A stretch of 22,560 bases of DNA from Apostichopus parvimensis (taxonomy: Eukaryota; Echinodermata; Holothuroidea; Aspidochirotida; Stichopodidae): assembly GCA_000934455.1 (NCBI GenBank), contig KN882583.1:165140-187699 (forward strand). The letters run 5' to 3'. The first letter of the stretch is position 1. Each line of letters opens with the position of its first letter. Below are positions 1 through 9,100 of this stretch, one piece after another. A program made the translations under genes and the position numbers. The notes under the pieces are model-generated. The model saw only the letters and a list, made by a program, of their open reading frames with translations. It had not been told where the DNA came from and did no database searches.

Positions 1-146
1 TGTGCTGACATCCCCTGTGCTCTGGCCTCCTCTAAATCAGATGAGACATTCCGCCTCTTAGTCTGAAACTGATTGTCTAGTTTCTCCAGCAACTTCTTCC
101 ATTCAACCATTCTTTTATCAAGTTCTGCCTCCAGGGTTCTTTTCTC
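1..146 (-). CDS. Sbf: Sbf exon h: start of the coiled coil after the pseudophosphatase domain (partial)
   Basis: The acceptor is ttccatattttag before GAGAAAAGAACC at 146. The exon is phase 0 and stays open for 48 codons to the window edge. The sequence is Leu- and charge-rich with heptad-like spacing: [44 protein letters not shown]. Human SBF1 has [21 protein letters not shown] at the same point. In myotubularin relatives this coiled coil supports homo- or heterodimerisation, in SBF proteins with MTMR2-type phosphatases. Whether the exon ends at the window edge or runs past it cannot be seen. Confidence 0.9.
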
Positions 147-3100
147 CTAAAATATGGAAGCAAAATTTGACATCAGTTTTTGTAAAGAACAGTATCAAGG
201 ATTCTTGACAACAAACATTTTGATCAGTTTTGTTTTCTTTGAACAGACAACAACTAATGTCAAGATGGATTCATAAGTAGACACAGAGCCATAACAGTTA
301 TGGCATAGTTTTGCATCAACACATTTATTCTGTTTTCATTTAACTTTATTTACTAGTAAAACAAAACTCTTAACACATATGGTGGGCTTCTGTTTCACTA
401 TGGATATGTTACACTAACCACAACATATAGTGGGCTTCTCCTTCACTATTAAACCACACATATTGTGGTCTTCTGTTTCGCCATGGATATGTTACACTAA
501 CCACATATATGGTGGTCTTCTGCTTCACTAACCACACATGGTGGATTCTGTTTCACCATGGATAAGTTACACTAACCACACATGGTGAGCTTCTGTTTCA
601 CCATGCATGTGTTACACTAACCACACATATGGTGGGCTTCACCTTCACTAACCACACATATGGTGGTCTTCTGTTTAACCATGCATGTGTTACACTAACC
701 ACACATATGATGGTCTTGTGCTTCACCATGGATGTGTTACACTAACCACACATATGGCGGGCTTCTGTTTCACTAACCACACATATGGTGGTCTTGTGCT
801 TCACCATGGATGTGTTACACTAACCACACATATGGCAGGCTTCTGTTTCACTAACCACACATATGGTGGTCTTGTGCTTCACCTTGGATGTGTTACACTA
901 ACCACACATATGGTGGTCTTCTGTTTCACTAACCACACATATGGTGGTCTTCTGTTTCACCATAGATGTGTTACACTAACCACACATATGACGGGCTTCT
1001 CCTTCACTAACCACACATATGGTGGTCTTGTGCTTCACCATGGATGTGTTACACTAACCTCTAGCAGCCATCGCTGCATATCTGGCTGTGATTCCAACAC
1101 ATTGTCATAGCATGCATTAACTGTTCTTCTATCAGCTGGGGTCAAAGGTGATTCATCATCTTCAGCTATGGACTTCTCATAGAGTTCTCTATCATACGAT
1201 GGACCTCCAAATAACTGATCAGAGAAGTAGTAATCCCAGATCTTCAACTTAGACAGGTTGGTGTACGGCCTCAATATCTGAACAAGAAAACAGAAGCGTG
1301 AAGCAGCAGCAGACAAAGGAACAAAAAATACTAAAAACTACTAAAACAACCACTTCAATTGTGACCGTAAAACATATTTGTCTATATTTTTATCTTTACA
1401 TGGTGACATAACTAAATGCTTAGCATAAGTAAATATACATAAAAACATACATTAAAGCAATTTTTGGGCTGTCTTTGCAATTTGATCTCTAATTCCCATA
1501 AACATGCAGTTCACCGAAAGGGCTGGTAACAGAAATGGGTAAATCAGTAACTGTTTCTGGCTCCAAAAGTCAGAATAAAAGACACACCCCAATGTAATTA
1601 AATAAAAACAAATCAAGCTAATGTAAAAGTCTGGGTTTGAAGAAGCTATTATAATAATTTAAATATGCCACTAGATGAGATTTATATCAGTTAGGGACAT
1701 GAGAATGTTCAAGTATTGTATGTTAGAACATCAAATATATCTCACAACTGGAGCCAGGCTGGTTTACTCATTATCATCTGAACTCACACCTATGAGATTC
1801 AATGAATGGTTAAGTTAAAAGAACAGTCCATAACATACCAGTTTTGGGCTGGCTATGAATCACAAGGATGCACTTTCCACACTGCAATGTTCAAATGTTT
1901 TCCGACAATACCAGCGTACATGAAGTGTTAACATAGCCATTAGGGAGATTGGTCTGCGTCATTTAAAAAAACTTAAAAACGACCGATCAACACCAGGCTC
2001 TGTGTCTGACTTACCGTAGAGTGTGGAGTCCACATGAGGTTGAAAAAGACCTGACTCTTCCTGTGAATCTTCTCCATATAATCCCAAATGGACCTGACTG
2101 GGATACGAGCCTGCTCTGTGTCACTATCCCCTGAATCAACCCCTCTGGCCTGACCCCTCTCTAGCACCGTCATACCTGTAAAATAAGTGGCAGTAAACCG
2201 GACTTTCTGAAAGTAGTTCTATTCACTGGACACCAACTAGAATATTATAAATATAACTGGAAAACAAAAGACATGAGTCTTCTATCCCCACCCCATTGTA
2301 GTTGACAGAGCAGATCCCCCTCTCCACCCTCATGTACAGCAACCTCCTCCTCTCCCACCCTAATGTACAGCCACCCTCTACCACCCTCATGTAGAGCCCC
2401 ACTCTCCCACCCTCATGTACAGCCCCCTCTCCCACCCTAATATACAGCCCCACTCTCCCACCATCATGTTCAGCCCCCCTCTCACACAATTACAACAAAT
2501 GTCTTATGAGAAAAGAGGTTCTTCATGGTAGCATTATATGTGGGAACAAGATTTGCACAAAAAAAGTCTCAACAAATTAGACACCAATTGACTAACTACC
2601 AATTGACCAACTTAGCATAAAAGTTTCAGCAGGTACTAGCCTTGAACAGAGGCCAGCATACCATTGATTACTAACATCATTATACATGTGAGAATGCAGA
2701 CTATTTATTTATGCACAACTTAGAACCTGCAACTTTTCAAATGTGACATTCTCCTGCTTGGTTAGAAGTGATCAGAAGTGGTTAATATCTCACTTGTTTC
2801 ATATCTCTCGCATTCTGAGTCTAACATGAACGTCTGGAACCTGCTGGATATGTAGTGGTAAGCCAGCATCTTCAGATAATACTGATTAAACTCAAAAGAC
2901 ATTGGAAACTGTTCATGAACCTGTCATTAGGAAAGAAAGAAGATATTCCATACTTTACATATAGTATATATATAGTATACTTTACATATATTATACCTCA
3001 CATTGATGGTTACGTTACCTTCATATCAACATATATGCTGACATAACAGCTAAACTGGATGTGATCTAATGAACATCATTCTACAATACTGCCTGCAATC

Positions 3101-6100
3101 AACAAATTTTTGCACAAATACCCTGTACTGGACTGTTTGTTACTCCATCAATTTTCATTGTATATTAAATGTACTTCATACATAGTAACACTTCACAGTG
3201 CAATGGATGTCAACATTAACTTCACTTTGGTTTTAACCTAGGTTTTAGGTTTTCAGAGCCTATTTGTAGATACATTGTCCCTTTCAAGGAAGTCACATAA
3301 ATACTTGTGTGTACTTCCATAAATAAACAACAACTGTTTCACCTAATAGGTTATCCCATTACAACCTCCATTGACAAAACACACACAAGTCCTTATTTAG
3401 TAAGTTTAATTAATTAGTACCCTGCCCCTAATAAAGAAAATTGTGTTACTGAAATTGCTGGCTGTTGGCCTGTTTGCTTCAGTTAATTTTTTTGTTAATA
3501 ATAAACTATCTTCACTGTACTAAATATGAATGATTTCCAGGTATAGGTGACTGCTTGGCTATACAGCTAGGTACATACTCTCTGTGAAAGACAGAATGCA
3601 ATTAACCAGTTTATCATTGCTATGTATTATCATTACCTGAAAAACACAGTCTAAGAATTGCAAAAATACAGGGGCAAATCCACTAGCTTGGTGGGTTACA
3701 GTATGGTTACTTCTGTGTGAAAAACGATGTCCAAAAGCAAGCCACTCCTTCTCTATGAGGACCTTAAATCCTTCAATAGTCCGGTAATGAGGATCCATCA
3801 ACAGCTGGGCAAGAGAAACAACCTAAAAATTGACAGAACATAAAAATAAGAATTCAGAAATGTAATCCCTCTGTCATTAGTCAGGCACGACACTCAATTA
3901 ATCAAGTATATAACAGGAATATTACTAATCAAGTATATATCATGAATATTACTAATCAAGTATACATCATGAATATTACTAATCAAGTATACACCATGAA
4001 TATGTATCACCTGAGTGGTGAAGTCCCACCCATCCTCGCATTATCACCTGAAAGGTGAAATCCCACCCATCCTCTAAGTATCACCTTAATACCTAAGTTT
4101 CAAGTTCCACACATCCTCTAAGTACCACCTGAGTGGTGAAGTCCCACCAATCCTATAAGTATCACTTTATTACTAAAGTGTTGAGCCCCCTTCCACCCTG
4201 TAAGTATCATCTTCCTACCTGTGTGGTGAAGTCCCACCAATCCTCTAAGTATCACTTTAATACCTGAGTGTTGACGGCACCCCCCCCCCTTCCACCCTCT
4301 AAGTATCACCTTCCTACATGAGTGGTGAAGTCCCACCAATCCTCTACGTTGAAGGCCCCCCTACTCCCTCCCCTCTCTAAGAATTACCTTATTACCTCAG
4401 TGGTGATGTCCCACCCACCCTCTAAGTATCACCTTCCTACCTGAGTGGTGAAGTCCCACCCATCCTCTAAGTATCACCTTCCTACCTGAATGGTGAAGTC
4501 CAACCCATCCTCTAAGTATCACCTGAGTGGTGCAGTCCCACCAATCCTCTACCTTGAAGGCCCCCCTACTCCCTCCCCTCTCTAAGAATTACCTTATTAC
4601 CTCAGTGGTGAAGTCCCACCCACCCTCTAAGTATCACCTTCCTACCTGAGTGGTCAAGTCCAACCCATCATCTAAGTAACACCTGAGTGGTGAAGTCCCA
4701 CCAATCATCTAAGTATCACCTTAATACCCGATTGTTGAAGGCCCCCTCCTCCCTCCCCTCTTAGTAACACCTTCCTACCTGAGTGGTGAAGTCCCATCCC
4801 TCTTCAAAGCTGACCATTACAGATGATCCCTGAAGATCCATCAGATCCACTACAGCTCCTGCTAATTGGAGGATGTTCTGAATCTATGAGATAAAAAATT
4901 TACATTCTCTTAATTGAAAGATTTATTTCCTCCAACATTTGTTATTTTAGTGGTTTGCCTATCCTGTGGTTATAATGTTTGAATGCAATGATGATCTGAC
5001 TCCTTAAATATTGAAGAATGAATGATCAAACCAAACATTATGCTTTGATGAAAGTACTTACTACGCCACTAATTAAAATACATTTAACTGCCTCTCTCCG
5101 TTACTAAACCGAATGCAGAATGAGAAAGGCAGAGCAGTTACATACACACATGGTGTGTAAGCTATGTAGGTAGATGTATGTAAGTAGTAAGAGGACAAGC
5201 CACTTTCATCCTTTAGCAGAATCAAAGACATTCAAACTTATGAATAGAAATGGCTTAGCATTAAGCATATCAATTCTTCATATATAGCATCTTGATAAAG
5301 TTGACTAGACTATGCCCATACAATACGTATGGCCGAACACCATTGAATTCAATATATGACATGTATAGAAGAATGTAGTAAATTCAGTGCTTCCTGAATC
5401 AAAGATTTCTCTTAGGCAGGCATCAGCTGGAAGTCACAACCAGTGGGGGGCGTTGAAGCTTGATTATGGAACCTAAATGTAAACAGTTTCTCTCATTCAG
5501 CTCGGACAATCTCAGTATGTTATTACATTTTGAATATCAGTGTCTGCAAGATCTAACAGGTTATCCTGGTAGATCAATGCCTAAGAGAAACCATGGATGA
5601 CTTTGTGAATAGGTTCTCTTTGTATCTCATCTTCCATACATGTAATGTACAGGGGGATGAGATATTGTACTTCACCTCACATCAGAAATGTGAGGAAGTG
5701 TGTGAGTGATTGAATGTGAGTGTGTGATTGAATGTGAGTGTGTGATTGATTGTGAGTGATTGCATGTGAGTGATTGCATGTGAGTGAGTGATTGAATGTG
5801 AGTGAGTGATTGAATGTGAGTGGGTGATTGAATATGAGTGAGTGAGTGATTGCATGTGAAGTAAGTGATTGAATGTGAGTGAGTGGTTGAATGTGAGTGA
5901 TTGAATGTGAGTGAGTGCTTGAATGTGAGTGAGTGATTGATTATTAGTGAGTGAGTGATTGATTGAATGTGAGTGAGTGAGAGATTGAATGTGAGTGAGT
6001 GATTGTATATGAGTGGGTGAGTGATTCAATGTAAAGTAAAGTAAAAGTAAAGTAAAATTTATTGATATTCGTCATAAAATGACAATATAATAAAATGGAC

Positions 6101-9100
6101 TACAGCATCTCAAAAATAGGTTAAAAAGAATGAGTGATTGAATGTGAGTGAGTGAGATTAAATGTTAGTGAGTGAGTGATTGAGTGTGAGCGAGTGATTG
6201 AATGTGAGTGAGTGATTGAATGTGAGAGTGAGTGAATGTGAGTGAGTGAATGTGAGTGATTGAATGTGAATGAGTGAGTGATTGAATGCAAGTGAGTGAG
6301 TGATTGAATATGAGTGAGTGAATATGAGTGAGTGAATGTGAGTGAGTGAATGTGAGTGAGTGATTGAATGTGAGTGAGTGATTGAATGCGAGTGAGTGAG
6401 TGATTAAATGTGAGTGATTGAATGTTCACGAGTGAGTGAATGTTCACGAGTGAGTGAATGTGCAAGAGTGAGTAAATGTTCACGAGTGAGTGATCAAATG
6501 TGAGTGAGTGATTGAATGTGAGTGAGTGATTGAATGTGAGTGAGTGATTGAATGTGAGTGATTGAATGTGAGTGAGTGATTGAATGTGAGTGAGTGATTG
6601 AGTGTGAATGAGTGAATGTGAGTGATTGAATGTGAATGAGTGAATGTGAGTAATTGAATGCGAGTGAGTGATTGAATGTGAGTGAGTGAATATGAGTGAG
6701 TGATTGAATGTGAGTGATTGAATGTGAGTGAGTGATTGAATGTGAGTGAGTGAATGAGTGAGTGATTGAATGTGAGTGAGTGATTGAATGTGAATGATTG
6801 AGTGAATGCGAGTGAGTGATTGAATGTGAGTGAGTGATTGAATGTGAGTGAGTGATTGAATGTGAGTGAGTGATTGAATGTGAGTAATTGAATGTGAGTG
6901 AGTGAGTGATTGAATGTGAGTGAGCAGAAACGTTTGTTGCAAACTCCTTCTAGACTGTATTTCCCATCAAGTTCAAACATGGTAGGTGCCTGACCATGTA
7001 AACTTGTACCTTCTTGAATGATGGCATCATAGGTCAAATTTCAGAGGTCATAGGTAAAATAACTCAAACTTAGTGTTTGCCATTTTCTGTTTGTCAACAT
7101 GTAGGAAAATGCCATTAAACTAGAATGATGAGACAAATACTAGCATATTCCTTTTTGGATGTGGAAGGTAAGGCTGGAAGGAAAATGTAGGTCAAAGGTA
7201 AAGTTTGCCCAAACTTGATGTCTTGCCTGAAACAACATTGATGGTTAGGTCATATTGTTTTCTACTAAGCATTAAACTAAACTATAAGTTAAAACCTGAA
7301 TTCTAGCCTATTAACAAAAGCAGCAACCTGATGCATTCAGAAGTAACTCAACAATGACTTCTGTCATGTAGGAGGTGAGATCTGTAACTCCATGGATTGC
7401 CTCCGTGTTTTCTATTGCAAGTAGTGATTCCTCCGCCTCACCTGTGATAACCATTCAGATTCTTCCACTTGTCTCCTAAAGCCATACTCTGGTTCCACAT
7501 GTTTAACACTTGGCTGGCAAGCCTTGACCAGTTTCTTGAAGCTCGCCTTGACGTGCCTCGTCTCCAGGAAGTCATACGGAATGAAATCCCATTTATTGAA
7601 CGGATCAGTCTTACATGCCTGAGGAGAAATCAGAGTCGTTTCAAGTAAATTATACCATCTACTACTAGCAGGCCTCGACAAATGTTCTAAAAACTACTCG
7701 CCAACTGGCGACCGAGTCTAAAATTCTACTCGCCAAAACGTTAAATTTACTCGCCTTTTTTTTACGCTAATTGTTTGTGTAATATAAGACTAGGTAGTAT
7801 ATGGCCTAACTTAGGATGTCGCCGTTTAGTGTTTCTGTTAGTTGTTTACAGCAAAACGATCTATTTAAATTGTGGTTCGTCAAAAATGTTTAAAACATGA
7901 TATATATGAAAATTTAAACGGTGAACATTGTCACAAGTGTTTAGGACTTGCTTTGTAAACGTGACCACTAAAATAAGCAATGGCATGTCTGACCATCTTT
8001 AACTTGCACTTGACATATGACATCAGAATACTGTATCAGTGTATACATGTGTTAGTATTGTTAACAAGTTAAGGTAACACTTGGTACTGACAATTATTAT
8101 TATGATCAATCGATTACTGAGTGTCCGACTTGCAGCATTCATTGGTCAGGTTTCGAGAATTATCATTTTTTTTTACTAAAAATTAATGCAATACATTTCC
8201 TGTTGTTCATTTCGAGATATGTAATGTTATTTCGTAAGAATTATTATTTTACGTTTGTTCCTTTGAAAGTTCAGTTCGTATCACTACACTTCGTAAAAAG
8301 TCACCGCACCTGAAAAATCTCCGTACATAATTCACGCAAAAATAGTGAGCGATGTCACACAGTTATCTCCCATTTGCATTGGTCGTTGAACAAAAATGTG
8401 ATTTGAACTTGCTTCAAGTTCACTGCAATAAACTTTCTTATAGGAATATATACATTTACTGCTGCTGATGAAGGAAGAAACCACAAAGCTCAGACATCAG
8501 TTACATTGTGATACTTTAATAACTTTTGTGAAAATACGCGGGATTTTTATTTCTTTTTGAGCACACATTCTGTTTCTGCTAAGGTTCCCGCGAATACTGC
8601 TTGCTTACTTATCTTTGGGAAAATGAATAAATGATGGTGTTGAATGAAGTTGAATCGTTCGAAGATATGGATGGGGGGTGGGTGGGGGAGGGGGTTGGCA
8701 AACTAGTTCTTCATCTGATGAGTCGCTCGTTGGTGGTGATTTGCGTTTTGGGGATCGATATCCGTCGATGGGACGTCGCCCTTTGCTGGAAAATTACCTC
8801 TTGTCAATTGATGTGATAGGGTTGAAATGTTATGGATGGGCCATTGTCAAAAATTTGCGTTAAATCCTTTGGAGTCTGGGGCAAGAGAAGTGTTCTGTGG
8901 GAAGTTTTGATTCTATCGACGGTTGAGAATCCCCTTTCACAAGATGCAGAACTCACTGGCAGAACCACCATTACTTTAAATAATTCAGACAAATGAGGAT
9001 AGTTGCAGTCTTCCTGGATTACCAGCTGGGGGTAGGGGACCAAATGGAATATTTTTGCCACTGACTTGAGACTTGAGCCCAATCATTTTGAATTCCTTCC

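Noticed and set aside
685..1110. 141-codon plus-strand open frame with a 26-residue repeat
   Set aside because: It is a translation of the 78-bp minisatellite and runs antisense into Sbf exon g. The periodicity in amino acids follows from 78 being divisible by three.
2223..2489. 88-codon Gly/Val-rich minus-strand frame
   Set aside because: It is a product of the 26-bp C-rich minisatellite.
4003..4778. CRISPR-like array
   Set aside because: Units are contiguous degenerate tandem repeats with no unique spacers, and the host is a eukaryote.
6121..7037. Long His/Ser/Thr-repeat open frames on the minus strand
   Set aside because: The array unit lacks stop codons in all three frames, so open frames of any length appear. 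Two frames are open at once over 6480-6942.
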